64,000 nucleotides of DNA from Mycolicibacterium aurum (GCA_900078775.1 LT549889.1:2108001-2172000); one strand, 5' to 3'; positions 45,458-53,737 are shown, counted from the stretch's first letter. Program-made: numbers and translations. Notes: generated by a model from the letters alone, not told the origin.

Positions 45458-47134
45458 GTGACCTCTGCCCAGAACATCACCGTCGACCTGCTCGTCATCG
45501 GCTCCGGAACCGGTATGGCGGCCGCCCTGGCCGCCCACGAACTGGGTCTGTCGACGCTGATCCTGGAGAAGACCGAGCTGGTCGGCGGCTCCATGGCGCG
45601 TTCCGGTGGCGCCTTCTGGATGCCCGGCAATCCCATCCTGACCCAGGCCGGGTCCGGGGACACCCTGCAACGCGGCCGGACCTATCTCGACGAACTGGTC
45701 GGCACGGACGCCCCGCAGGACCGAGCACATGCGTTCGTGGACTTCGGGTCCGCCACCATCGAGATGCTGTGCCGCACCACCCGGATGAAATTCCAGTGGG
45801 CCAAGGGGTATTCGGACTACCACCCCGAGCGGCCGGGCGGCAGCGCCGTCGGGCGTACCTGTGAATGCCGGCCGTTCAACACCGCGGTCCTGGGCGCCGA
45901 ACTGGCCCGGCTGCGCCCCGGGGTGATGAAGTCGAACTTCCCGATGCCGGTGACCGGGGCGGATTACCGGTGGCTGAACCTGATGGCCCGCACCCCCGGC
46001 CGGTCGTGGCCGCGCATCCTGCTGCGGGCCTTCCAGGGCATCGGCGGGTTGGCGCTGCGGCGCCGGTACGCCGCCGGCGGGCAAGCCCTGGCGGCCGGAC
46101 TGTATGCCGGTGTCCTGGCCGCCGATATTCCGGTCTGGACCGAGGCGACGGTCTGCTCCCTGGTCACCGACGGCGACCGGGTCAGCGGCGCGGTGGTGGA
46201 CCGCGACGGCACCGAGGTGACGGTCACCGCGCGGCGCGGAATCGTTTTGGCCACCGGTGGTTTCGACCACCAGATGGCTTGGCGGCACAAGTTCCAGTCC
46301 GAGCGCCTGCGCGCCCATCACAGCCTGGGCTCGGAGGGAAACACCGGGGACGGTATCCGGCTGGCCCAGGACCTGGGTGCGGGCATCGCCCTGATGGATC
46401 AGGCCTGGTGGTTCCCGGCGTTCGCGCCGCTGCCCGGCGGTGAGCCGACCGTCATGCTGGCCGAACGGTCACTGCCGGGTTGCCTGCTGGTCGACCAGAA
46501 CGGCAAGCGCTTCATCAACGAGGCCGTCGATTACATGTCCTTCGGCCAGGAGCTGCTGCGGCGGGAGGATGCCGGTGACCCGGTGGAGTCGATGTGGATG
46601 ATCTTCGATCAGCGTTACCGCAACAGCTACCTGCTGGCGGCGGAACTGTTCCCGCGGATGCCGATCCCGCAGAGCTGGTATGACGCCGGAATCGCCTACC
46701 GCAGCGCCGATCTCGAAACGCTGGCCGAGCAGATCGGCTTCGACTCCACGACCTTCGCGACCACCATGGAGCGCTTCAACGCGCTCGCCGATTCGGGAGT
46801 CGACACCGATTTCGGGCGTGGGGCCAGCGCCTATGACCGCTACTACGGCGATCCGACCGTCACGCCCAATCCCAACCTGCGCCCGCTGGACGCCGGCCCG
46901 TTCTATGCGGTCGAGGTGGTGCTCAGCGATCTGGGCACCTGTGGTGGGGTCCGGGCCGACGCCCGCGGCCGGGTGCTGCGCGAGGACGGCACCACCATCG
47001 ACGGTCTCTACGCGCTCGGCAACACCGCGGCCAACACCTTCGGCCGGACCTACCCGGGTGCCGGGGCCACGATCGGGCAGGGGCTGGTGTTCGGGTACAT
47101 CATCGCCCAGCACGCCGCGGGCCGGCTCGGCTGA
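45458..47134 (+). CDS. kstD: 3-ketosteroid delta-1-dehydrogenase family protein (KstD-like)
   Basis: A 558-aa flavoprotein. FAD binding is at VIGSGTGMAAALAAHELGL, followed by SMARSGGAFWMPGN. The catalytic-site segments of KstD are present: DYHPERPGG, and TYPGAGATIG at the C-terminus with Tyr532 and Gly536 in the positions of Tyr487 and Gly491 of the Rhodococcus enzyme. It removes hydrogens at C1-C2 (or a neighbouring bond) of 3-ketosteroids, which with 9-alpha-hydroxylation opens ring B. GTG 45458 has no Shine-Dalgarno sequence, consistent with a leaderless transcript. It is a one-gene unit ending 13 bases before the convergent PadR gene. Confidence 0.88.
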   Translation: MTSAQNITVDLLVIGSGTGMAAALAAHELGLSTLILEKTELVGGSMARSGGAFWMPGNPILTQAGSGDTLQRGRTYLDELVGTDAPQDRAHAFVDFGSATIEMLCRTTRMKFQWAKGYSDYHPERPGGSAVGRTCECRPFNTAVLGAELARLRPGVMKSNFPMPVTGADYRWLNLMARTPGRSWPRILLRAFQGIGGLALRRRYAAGGQALAAGLYAGVLAADIPVWTEATVCSLVTDGDRVSGAVVDRDGTEVTVTARRGIVLATGGFDHQMAWRHKFQSERLRAHHSLGSEGNTGDGIRLAQDLGAGIALMDQAWWFPAFAPLPGGEPTVMLAERSLPGCLLVDQNGKRFINEAVDYMSFGQELLRREDAGDPVESMWMIFDQRYRNSYLLAAELFPRMPIPQSWYDAGIAYRSADLETLAEQIGFDSTTFATTMERFNALADSGVDTDFGRGASAYDRYYGDPTVTPNPNLRPLDAGPFYAVEVVLSDLGTCGGVRADARGRVLREDGTTIDGLYALGNTAANTFGRTYPGAGATIGQGLVFGYIIAQHAAGRLG

Positions 47135-47147
47135 GCCGGATCCGCGG

Positions 47148-47831
47148 TCAGCGGTCCGCCGGGTCCTCGTCCGGAGCATCTCCGGCGGCGATCCGGCGCT
47201 CCACCTCGTACCAGTATTCGCGCACCGGGAACTGGACCTCTTCGGGGTTCGCGCCGAAGGCGTTCTCCACCTCGTCGAGATCCTTGATCATCTGCAGTGC
47301 CATCTCACGTTCGACCGCGTAGTACTGCTCCGACCACTTCAGGGCCAGCCTGGCGTAGGCCCATGCCGGCTGCTCGCTGGTCCAGCGCACCTCCGTCGCG
47401 GCGGCCTGCTGCAACTGCTCGGCGTAGGCGGCGTGCTCGGCGAGAATCTCGCGGAGCCGTCCGGGTTTGAGCAGATGCCCGAGCATCACCCGCAGCATCG
47501 GGTTGTGCTTGAGGCTGGGCGGTTCCACCGGGTCCTCGTTGGCCCACCGACCGACCGCCGCCCGCCCCTCCTCGGTGATCCGGTACATCCGCCGGCTACG
47601 GATACCCGCGTCCACCCGGGAACTGACCAGGCCGAGCCGCTCCAGGCGCTTGAGCTCTGAGTAGATCTGGCTGTAGGCAGGACTGGAGTAGAAGAACCGG
47701 ATGGCCCAGTCGATCCACTTCTTGATGTCGTAACCGGATAGCTCATCACCGCTGGTGAGCAGCCCCAGCAACGCCCAGCCGGTGGGCGACACATTCAGCC
47801 CACCAGGTGTGCTCGCGGTCTCATCGGTCAC
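47148..47831 (-). CDS. PadR-family transcriptional regulator
   Basis: A 227-aa PadR protein. The winged helix domain (residues about 15-95) has WALLGLLTSGDELSGYDIKK, FYSSPAYSQIYSELKRLE and a wing around RRMYRITEEGRAAV. A C-terminal coiled-coil/effector half follows (from EILAEHAAYAEQLQQA onward). GTG 47831 was chosen. It is convergent with the KstD gene and divergent from another KstD gene, with the regulon box between, 44 bases from its own start. PadR proteins are usually repressors that bind inverted repeats. As I recall, a PadR-like repressor controls the related steroid locus of M. smegmatis, so this is the leading candidate regulator. Confidence 0.9.
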   Translation of the reverse strand: MTDETASTPGGLNVSPTGWALLGLLTSGDELSGYDIKKWIDWAIRFFYSSPAYSQIYSELKRLERLGLVSSRVDAGIRSRRMYRITEEGRAAVGRWANEDPVEPPSLKHNPMLRVMLGHLLKPGRLREILAEHAAYAEQLQQAAATEVRWTSEQPAWAYARLALKWSEQYYAVEREMALQMIKDLDEVENAFGANPEEVQFPVREYWYEVERRIAAGDAPDEDPADR

Positions 47832-47874
47832 CCGCCAAGGCTAGCAACGCCCCCTGCGCACCGCCGCCCGACTA

Positions 47875-47887
47875 CCGCTGACCGGGA
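47875..47887 (+). promoter_or_regulatory. Regulon box between PadR and KstD genes
   Basis: CCGCTGACCGGGA, identical to 20789-20801 and one base from the minus-strand copy at 19604. Its 3' end lies 46 bases before GTG 47933 and its 5' end 44 bases from the PadR start. It could therefore serve both, including autoregulation of PadR. AAGAGT (47919-47924) is a possible -10 for the KstD side. Confidence 0.65.
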
Positions 47888-47932
47888 GGAGACGTTGCGG
47901 CAGCGACGGTGGAGCGGGAAGAGTGACCGTCC

Positions 47933-49480
47933 GTGACTGAGATTCCCACCGAGGTCGATGTCCTGGTCGCCGGCTCGGGCGGCGGCATCGCCGGAGCGTA
48001 TACCGCGGCCCGCGAAGGCCTCTCGGTGTTACTCGTCGAGGCCACCGACATGTTCGGCGGGACCACCGCGTATTCGGGCGGCGGCGGGGTGTGGTTCCCG
48101 TGTAACCCCGTCCTGCAACGCGCCGGAACCGATGACACCATCGATGCGGCGCTGAACTACTTCCACGCCGTCGTCGGCGACCGCACCCCGCGGGAGTTGC
48201 AGGACACCTACGTCCGCGGTGGCGCCGGTCTGATCGGGTACCTGGAGCAGGACCCGGCGTTCGAGTTCACCGTGCTGCCCTGGCCGGACTATTACGGCTC
48301 GGCACCCGACGCCCGCAACGACGGATACCGGCACACCATCCCGCTGCCGGTGCCCGACGCCGCGCTCGGCCGCTACGCCGGCTCGGTGCGCGGCCCGCTG
48401 GACACCGAACGACTCGGCGCTCCCGCACCCGAGGTCCTCTCCGGCGGCCGGGCCCTGATCGGCCGCTTCCTGTCGGCCCTCGACCGGCTACCCAACGTCA
48501 CCTGCCTGCGCAACACGCCACTGGTGGAGCTGATCACCGAGGACGGCCGGGTCGTCGGCGCGGTGATCGAGCACGACGGAACCCCGGTCCGGATGCTGAC
48601 GCGCCGGGGTGTGCTGCTGGCCAGTGGCGGTTTCGAACAGAACCCGGCCATGCGCGCCGAATACGGCGTACCCGGGCAGGCGAACGACACCATGGGCGGC
48701 CCGGGCAGCACCGGCGGTGCGCATCGGGCCGGTATGGCGGTGGGCGCCGATGTCGACCTGATGGATCAGGCCTGGTGGTCGCCGGGGCTGACGCACCCCG
48801 ACGGGCGTTCGGCGTTCGCGCTGTGGTTCACCGGTGGCATCTTCGTCAACCAGCAGGGCCGCCGATTCGTCAACGAGTCCGCCCCATATGACCGGCTCGG
48901 CCGGGAAGTCATCCGCCAGCTGGACGACGGCTCGACGACCCTGCCGTTCTGGATGGTGTACGACGACCGCGACGGGGAGGTTCCCCCGGTGCAGGCCACC
49001 AATGTGTCGATGGTCGAGGCCGCGCAATACCGCGAGGCGGGCCTGTGGCACACCGCCGACACGGTGGCCGAATTGGCCGAGGCGATCGGGGTGCCCGCCG
49101 CCGAGTTGGAGGCCACCATCGAGCGGTTCAACAAGCAGGTGACCGCCGGCGTCGACGAGGATTTCGGCCGTGGTGCGGAGGCCTACGATCGGGTGTTCAC
49201 CGGGGGCGAGTCACCGTTGGTGCCCATCGACCGTCCGCCGTACCACGCCGCCGCGTTCGGCCTGTCCGATCTCGGCACCAAGGGCGGACTGCGCACCGAC
49301 ACCCGCGCCCGGGTGCTGCGCAGCGACGGCACACCCATCGACGGCCTGTACGCCGCGGGCAACACCATGGCGGCGGTGTCCGGCACCACCTATCCGGGCG
49401 GCGGCAATCCGATCGGTGCGTCGATGTTGTTCAGCCACTTGGCGGCTTTGGACATGGCCGCCGGGACCGCGACCCGGTGA
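47933..49480 (+). CDS. kstD: 3-ketosteroid delta-1-dehydrogenase family protein (KstD-like)
   Basis: A 515-aa FAD protein. It binds FAD at VLVAGSGGGIAGAYTAAREG, then GGTTAYSGGGGVWFPCN. The C-terminal TYPGGGNPIG contains Tyr487 and Gly491, the same numbers as the Rhodococcus catalytic residues. This copy differs strongly from the one at 45,458, so the two may act on different steroids or ring positions. It is the first gene of a four-gene operon with a thioesterase, a DUF35 protein and a thiolase. GTG 47933 is the start; GGAG lies nearby, so leader-dependent translation is also possible. Confidence 0.86.
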   Translation: MTEIPTEVDVLVAGSGGGIAGAYTAAREGLSVLLVEATDMFGGTTAYSGGGGVWFPCNPVLQRAGTDDTIDAALNYFHAVVGDRTPRELQDTYVRGGAGLIGYLEQDPAFEFTVLPWPDYYGSAPDARNDGYRHTIPLPVPDAALGRYAGSVRGPLDTERLGAPAPEVLSGGRALIGRFLSALDRLPNVTCLRNTPLVELITEDGRVVGAVIEHDGTPVRMLTRRGVLLASGGFEQNPAMRAEYGVPGQANDTMGGPGSTGGAHRAGMAVGADVDLMDQAWWSPGLTHPDGRSAFALWFTGGIFVNQQGRRFVNESAPYDRLGREVIRQLDDGSTTLPFWMVYDDRDGEVPPVQATNVSMVEAAQYREAGLWHTADTVAELAEAIGVPAAELEATIERFNKQVTAGVDEDFGRGAEAYDRVFTGGESPLVPIDRPPYHAAAFGLSDLGTKGGLRTDTRARVLRSDGTPIDGLYAAGNTMAAVSGTTYPGGGNPIGASMLFSHLAALDMAAGTATR

Positions 49481-50088
49481 ATCAGCCGCTGGACGCCGAC
49501 GAAGCGCGGCGCATCGAGGACCGGTACGGGCCATTGACCCGGTCGCTGCGCACCCTGCTCGATGTCACGATCCGCAGCCAGGCCGACGACGACGATGTGG
49601 CCCGCGCCCACGAGCTGATCGAGCAGGCCACCGCTCTGCTGAGTTCCCGGTTGGACCCCGAACCGTTCGGGGTGCGCACCACCACCGACGGGCGCAATCT
49701 CACCTGGGGCAATGTCGCCATCGGACTGCGTAACGCGATCGCTCCCCCACTGCGTATCGAACACGACGAGACTGGCCGGACGACAACCGAATTGGTGCTG
49801 GGCGCGCCCTACGAGGGTCCGGCCGGTCATGTCCACGGCGGGGTGTGCGCGCTGCTGCTGGACCACGTCCTCGGCGCCACCGCGCACCGCCCCGGCAAGC
49901 CAGCCTTCACCGGGACGCTGACCCTGCGTTACGTGGCCCCCACCCCGCTGGGTGCACTGCGGGTCGAAGCCTGGATCGACAGCGAAACCGAGTCGAAAAC
50001 CATTGCCGCGGGCCATATCAAAGACGCCGACGGTGCGGTGACCGTGCAGGCCGAGGGCATCTTCATCCGACCGAAGGCGAAAACGTGA
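49477..50088 (+). CDS. PaaI-like hotdog-fold acyl-CoA thioesterase
   Basis: A 203-aa protein. The N-terminal 60 residues are helical; the hotdog domain follows with the PaaI signature (YEGPAGHVHGGVCALLLDHV, then TLTLRYVAPTPLG and AEGIFIRPK). It hydrolyses a CoA ester, possibly releasing CoA from dead-end steroid intermediates. GTG 49477 overlaps the KstD stop (GTGA), and its own stop overlaps the next GTG. The substrate cannot be predicted. Confidence 0.85.
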   Translation: MNQPLDADEARRIEDRYGPLTRSLRTLLDVTIRSQADDDDVARAHELIEQATALLSSRLDPEPFGVRTTTDGRNLTWGNVAIGLRNAIAPPLRIEHDETGRTTTELVLGAPYEGPAGHVHGGVCALLLDHVLGATAHRPGKPAFTGTLTLRYVAPTPLGALRVEAWIDSETESKTIAAGHIKDADGAVTVQAEGIFIRPKAKT

Positions 50089-50549
50089 CCGCAACAATGC
50101 AACCCGCGATCGAGGGGTGGTTTTCCACCGACGGCGGAGCCGTCAATCCAACCTCCGACGAGTCCGGCCAGACGCATCTCATCGGCGGCAAGTGCCCCCA
50201 GTGCGCGACCTACGTGTTCCCACCCCGGGAGAACAACTGCCCCAACCCCGGCTGCGACAGCGACGAACTCACCCTCGTCCCGCTGTCCCGGCGCGGGACG
50301 CTGTGGTCCTACACCGAAAACCGCTACGCACCCCCACCGCCGTACCCGTCCCCGGACCCCTTCCAACCCTTCGCCGTCGCCGCGGTCGAGTTGGCCGACG
50401 AAGGACTCATCGTGCTCGGCAAGGTCGTCGAAGGCACCCTGGCCGCCGACCTCACAGTCGGCATGACCATGGAACTGACCACCATGGCGCTCTACACCGA
50501 TGACGACGGTGTCGTGCGCACCACCCACGCCTGGAGGATCGCCGACTAA
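50085..50549 (+). CDS. DUF35 OB-fold zinc protein, thiolase/aldolase partner
   Basis: A 154-aa protein with a rubredoxin-like zinc ribbon (KCPQCATYVFPPRENN, then CPNPGCDSDELT) followed by an OB fold (LWSYTENRYAPP..., VAAVELADEGLIVLGKV). DUF35 proteins bind thiolase-like partners; with the downstream gene it resembles ChsH2/Ltp2-type complexes that cleave steroid side-chain beta-hydroxyacyl-CoA by retro-aldol reaction. It overlaps the thioesterase (GTGA) and shares a base with the thiolase start (TAATG). The gene uses many CAA, GAA and AAA codons in its second half, unlike its upstream neighbours. Confidence 0.86.
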   Translation: MTATMQPAIEGWFSTDGGAVNPTSDESGQTHLIGGKCPQCATYVFPPRENNCPNPGCDSDELTLVPLSRRGTLWSYTENRYAPPPPYPSPDPFQPFAVAAVELADEGLIVLGKVVEGTLAADLTVGMTMELTTMALYTDDDGVVRTTHAWRIAD

Positions 50550-51748
50550 TGGCCGCAGAACCTGTCTACATCCTCGGCGCCGGCATGCACCCCTGGGGCA
50601 AATGGGGCCGCGACTTCACCGAATACGGCGTCGTCGCCGCCCGCGCCGCCCTGGCCGAAGCCAACCTGGACTGGCGCCAAATCCAACTCGTCGCCGGCGC
50701 GGACACCATCCGCAACGGCTACCCCGGCTTCGTCGCCGGCGCCACCTTCACCCAAAAACTCGGCTGGAACGGCATCCCCGTCACCAGCAGCTACGCCGCC
50801 TGCGCCAGCGGCTCCCAAGCCCTGCAGTCCGCGCGCGCCCAAATCCTGGCCGGATTCTGCGACGTCGCCCTCGTCATCGGCGCCGACACCACCCCCAAAG
50901 GCTTCTTCGCCCCCGTCGGCGGCGAACGCCGCAACGACCCCGACTGGCAACGCTTCCACCTCATCGGCGCCACCAACACCGTCTACTTCGCCCTGCTGGC
51001 ACGCCGCCGCATGGACCTCTACGGCGCCACCGTGGGCGACTTCGCCAACGTCAAAGTCAAAAACGCCCGCCACGGGCTGAACAACCCCTACGCCCGCTAC
51101 CGCAAAGAAGCCACCGTCGCCGACGTACTCGCCTCCCCGGTCGTCTCCGACCCACTGCGCCTGCTCGACATCTGCGCCACCTCAGATGGCGCCGCCGCGG
51201 TCATCGTCGCCAGCAAGGCGTTCACCGAAAAACACCTCGGCACCACCGCCGGCATCCCCAGCGTCCGCGCGGTCAGCCTGCAATCCCCCCAATACCCCCA
51301 ACACCTACCCGAACTGCCCGACATCGCCACCGACTCCACCGCCGTCGTACCCGGCCCCGAGCGGGTCTTCAAGGACCAGATCCTCGACGCCGCCTACGCC
51401 GAAGCCGGCATCGGCCCCGAAGACCTCTCCCTGGCCGAGGTCTACGACCTGTCCACCGCCCTCGAGTTGGACTGGTACGAACACCTCGGCCTCTGCGCCA
51501 AGGGTGAGGCCGAACACCTGCTGCGCTCCGGCGCCACCACCCTCGGCGGCAAGATTCCCGTCAACGCCTCCGGCGGCCTCGCCAGCTTCGGCGAAGCCAT
51601 CCCCGCCCAAGCCATCGCCCAAGTCTGCGAACTGAACTGGCAACTACGCGGCCAAGCCACCGGCCGCCAAGTCGAAAACGCCACCGTCGGCGTCACCGCC
51701 AACCAAGGACTCTTCGGACACGGCTCCTCGGTCATCGTCGCGCGCTAG
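50549..51748 (+). CDS. Thiolase-superfamily protein (SCP2-thiolase/Ltp2-type)
   Basis: A 399-aa thiolase-fold protein. The acceptor-site Cys lies in SSYAACASGSQALQSAR, and the segment GVTANQGLFGHGSSVIVAR closes the fold. Non-thiolytic relatives such as Ltp2 act as aldolases with a DUF35 partner. The preceding DUF35 gene makes a side-chain retro-aldolase or acyl-carrier complex likely, although a true thiolase is not excluded. Codon choice is odd: Gln, Glu and Lys are mostly CAA, GAA and AAA in the first half, whereas neighbouring genes prefer G-ending codons. This suggests recent acquisition or recombination. It ends 11 bases before the convergent mce-associated genes. Confidence 0.88.
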   Translation: MAAEPVYILGAGMHPWGKWGRDFTEYGVVAARAALAEANLDWRQIQLVAGADTIRNGYPGFVAGATFTQKLGWNGIPVTSSYAACASGSQALQSARAQILAGFCDVALVIGADTTPKGFFAPVGGERRNDPDWQRFHLIGATNTVYFALLARRRMDLYGATVGDFANVKVKNARHGLNNPYARYRKEATVADVLASPVVSDPLRLLDICATSDGAAAVIVASKAFTEKHLGTTAGIPSVRAVSLQSPQYPQHLPELPDIATDSTAVVPGPERVFKDQILDAAYAEAGIGPEDLSLAEVYDLSTALELDWYEHLGLCAKGEAEHLLRSGATTLGGKIPVNASGGLASFGEAIPAQAIAQVCELNWQLRGQATGRQVENATVGVTANQGLFGHGSSVIVAR

Positions 51749-51759
51749 CGCGGGCGGGC

Positions 51760-52272
51760 CTACACCGGGTCGAGCGCCGAGATCAGCCAGCTGCCATCGG
51801 ATTTGGCCAGGGTGACCACCACGCTGCTGGCCGAGCTCGACGGTTCGGGCCGGTCGCGGCTGCTGGTCTGCTGATCCAGGAACACCAGCACCTTCGCCGA
51901 GTCCGGGTACATCTCCATCAGCGCCGCGTCGAGCACCTCGGCCCGGGCGGTGACGCCCCGGTCCCGCACCGCCGGCGCCACCACCTCATCGGTGAACTTG
52001 CCGTAGTAGGTGCGGAACTCGCCGGTCATCGACGACCGGGCCTGCTCCAGATCCCGATCCAGGGTGTCCGGCGCGTAGGACAGCAACGCCACCGATGCCG
52101 CCGAAGCGGCCTCGATCGCCGCCTGCTGCGCGGCCGCATCGGTCTGCTGCGCGGGCCGGAACCCGATCGCATACACCGTCGCGGCGATGACCGCGGCGGT
52201 CAGCACCAGCACGGTGAGCGACAAGCCCTTCCAATGCGCAATCAGCCGGGCCCGCACGGTCGCGGCCGTCAT
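51760..52272 (-). CDS. Mce-associated membrane protein
   Basis: A 170-aa protein with a short cytoplasmic N-terminus, one membrane helix (about residues 17-37: LSLTVLVLTAAVIAATVYAI) and a C-terminal NTF2-like extracytoplasmic domain. This is the standard Mas build: single helix, then SYAPDTLDRDLEQARSSMTGE and a C-terminal beta sheet. Mas proteins stabilise Mce transporter complexes. ATG 52272 overlaps the stop of the preceding gene by four bases, so it is the last gene of the minus-strand set. Confidence 0.85.
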   Translation of the reverse strand: MTAATVRARLIAHWKGLSLTVLVLTAAVIAATVYAIGFRPAQQTDAAAQQAAIEAASAASVALLSYAPDTLDRDLEQARSSMTGEFRTYYGKFTDEVVAPAVRDRGVTARAEVLDAALMEMYPDSAKVLVFLDQQTSSRDRPEPSSSASSVVVTLAKSDGSWLISALDPV

Positions 52273-52745
52273 CCCACGAACTCGACATTCGACATCTTGA
52301 TCTGATCCCCGTCGCGGCGCAGGTCGACGCTCAGCCGCCAGCTCCTCGGCGGTTCGGCGGTGCCGTCGGCCGGGGTGACGGTGGACGAGGCGGCGACCAG
52401 CACGACGGCCGAGTCACCGGTCATCGACCGCACCGCCGCGGCGTCGGCGGTGACGGTGGTGGTCACCTTGGCATCCCGCGACACCTTGATGAAGTCGTCG
52501 GTGGCGCTCTGGAATTCCGCCCGGAACGGGTCGGTGGAGTTGTCGACGATCCGCCGGACGCTGTCTTCGGGGTCGGTGTAGTCGATCGACATCAGGCTGA
52601 TCACGGCCTGGCGGGCCGCGGCGGCGAACTCGGCCCGGGCGTGTTCCTCGGCCTGGGTCCGGCGCTGCTGGCCGACCATGAGACCGGTCGCGGCGAGCAA
52701 GGCGACGGTGACGAGCAGTGCCGCGACCCCGGCAGCCCTACGCAT
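52269..52745 (-). CDS. Mce-associated membrane protein
   Basis: A 158-aa Mas protein. An N-terminal helix (GVAALLVTVALLAATGLMVG) is followed by the family pattern SLMSIDYTDPEDSVRRIVD and NSTDPFRAEF, then a C-terminal beta-rich half (WRLSVDLRRDGDQIKMSNVE). ATG 52745 overlaps the end of the preceding small secreted-protein gene by eight bases. It pairs with the other Mas gene and probably supports the mce operon product. Confidence 0.87.
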   Translation of the reverse strand: MRRAAGVAALLVTVALLAATGLMVGQQRRTQAEEHARAEFAAAARQAVISLMSIDYTDPEDSVRRIVDNSTDPFRAEFQSATDDFIKVSRDAKVTTTVTADAAAVRSMTGDSAVVLVAASSTVTPADGTAEPPRSWRLSVDLRRDGDQIKMSNVEFVG

Positions 52746-53115
52746 CGCCGCGGCTCCACCGCGCGGCGCCGTCCCGGGCCTGGCAGCTGAGGAACAGTCC
52801 GTCCGGGGCCTGCGCCACCCAATTCTCGTAGCCCGTGCAGTTGGCGCCGAACTCCTTCACGCCGGCCATCGACGGGGAGCGGAAGTACCGGGGTTCGTAG
52901 CGCCGCGGGGAACCGCAGAACACCAGCCGGCCCCAGGAGGTGGTGCCGAACACGTGGTGCACGGTGTCGGCGCACGGCGCCCCGAGGACCACCCCGGCGG
53001 TGATGCCCGGCGTGCAGTCCGGACCGTCGCAGGTCGCCGGTTCCGCGTGCGCGGGGATCGACATCATCAGTGCTGCAGCCACTGCCGCAGCCGCGGCAAC
53101 CGCCCTCGTCCTCAC
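52738..53115 (-). CDS. Small secreted Cys-rich protein, function unknown
   Basis: A 125-aa protein with a signal peptide (RTRAVAAAAAVAAALMMSIPAHA) and six cysteines in the mature part (TCDGPDC, APCADT, VFCGSP, ANCTGY, LSCQAR), enough for three disulfides. GTG 53115 was chosen because GAGAG lies eight bases upstream; GTG 53124 is possible. Mature sequence holds MAGVKEFGANCTGYENWVAQ. No known family recognised. It sits between the Mas genes and an opposite-strand secreted protein gene, so it may be part of the mce transcript tail. Confidence 0.65.
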   Translation of the reverse strand: MRTRAVAAAAAVAAALMMSIPAHAEPATCDGPDCTPGITAGVVLGAPCADTVHHVFGTTSWGRLVFCGSPRRYEPRYFRSPSMAGVKEFGANCTGYENWVAQAPDGLFLSCQARDGAARWSRGDA

Positions 53116-53215
53116 CGTCGGCACTCTCTCAGCCGGCCGGCGCCGCCGGGGGTGGCCGGCCCACTGAGTGGACAGATTGCTGGTGTGATCGTGTTCGACG
53201 GTATGTACTTCCGGT

Positions 53216-53719
53216 ATGTTGCGCGTACCCGCGATCCTGGCCGTCGCCACATTCACCGGTATGGCGGGACCCGCCGTCGCGCACGCCGATAACCCGGACT
53301 GGGGTATCAACGGCGTCTACACCGCCACCTCGAACGGTGAGTGGGCCCGCAAGAACGAGGTCTTCTACGACCAGGCGAGTCTGCGCAGCACCTGGACCGT
53401 CGACACCCGGTGCAGTTACCCGGGGGAATGCACCGGCACCGTGCACAGCGACTTCGGCTGGACGGCACCGATCTACCAGCGCAGCGGCGTCTGGTACGTC
53501 AAGCACACGGTCGAGAACTGGATCCCGTGCCCGGACGGCAGCACCGCACCCGGCCTGCAGACCTTCCGGTTCAAGCCGATGACGGCCGAGGGCGCCAACT
53601 TCGACCCGTCCTCGAACGTCCTGGTCGGTGAGGACATCACCACCGGGCCCAGCGGGGCGTGCGGGGTGAGCAAGCCGGTGTACATCAACATGCCGTTCAA
53701 ACTCGTCAAGGTCGGCTGA
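53216..53719 (+). CDS. Secreted protein of unknown function
   Basis: A 167-aa protein with an N-terminal signal peptide (LRVPAILAVATFTGMAGPAVAHA) and a mature domain rich in aromatic residues: WGINGVYTATSNGEWARKN, then CSYPGECTGTVHSDFGW, and KHTVENWIPCPDG. Four Cys can pair. This resembles a group of small secreted mycobacterial proteins of unknown role, as I recall. It lies on the opposite strand between mceF and the mas genes, so it interrupts the minus-strand set. ATG 53216 is the likely start. Confidence 0.7.
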   Translation: MLRVPAILAVATFTGMAGPAVAHADNPDWGINGVYTATSNGEWARKNEVFYDQASLRSTWTVDTRCSYPGECTGTVHSDFGWTAPIYQRSGVWYVKHTVENWIPCPDGSTAPGLQTFRFKPMTAEGANFDPSSNVLVGEDITTGPSGACGVSKPVYINMPFKLVKVG

Positions 53720-53737
53720 CCCCGCACCAGGCGCCGC

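Noticed and set aside
51741..51752. Perfect palindrome CGCGCTAGCGCG at the thiolase stop codon
   Set aside because: It is short, has no T tract and is made of the common GCGC words of this genome; I do not regard it as a terminator or operator.
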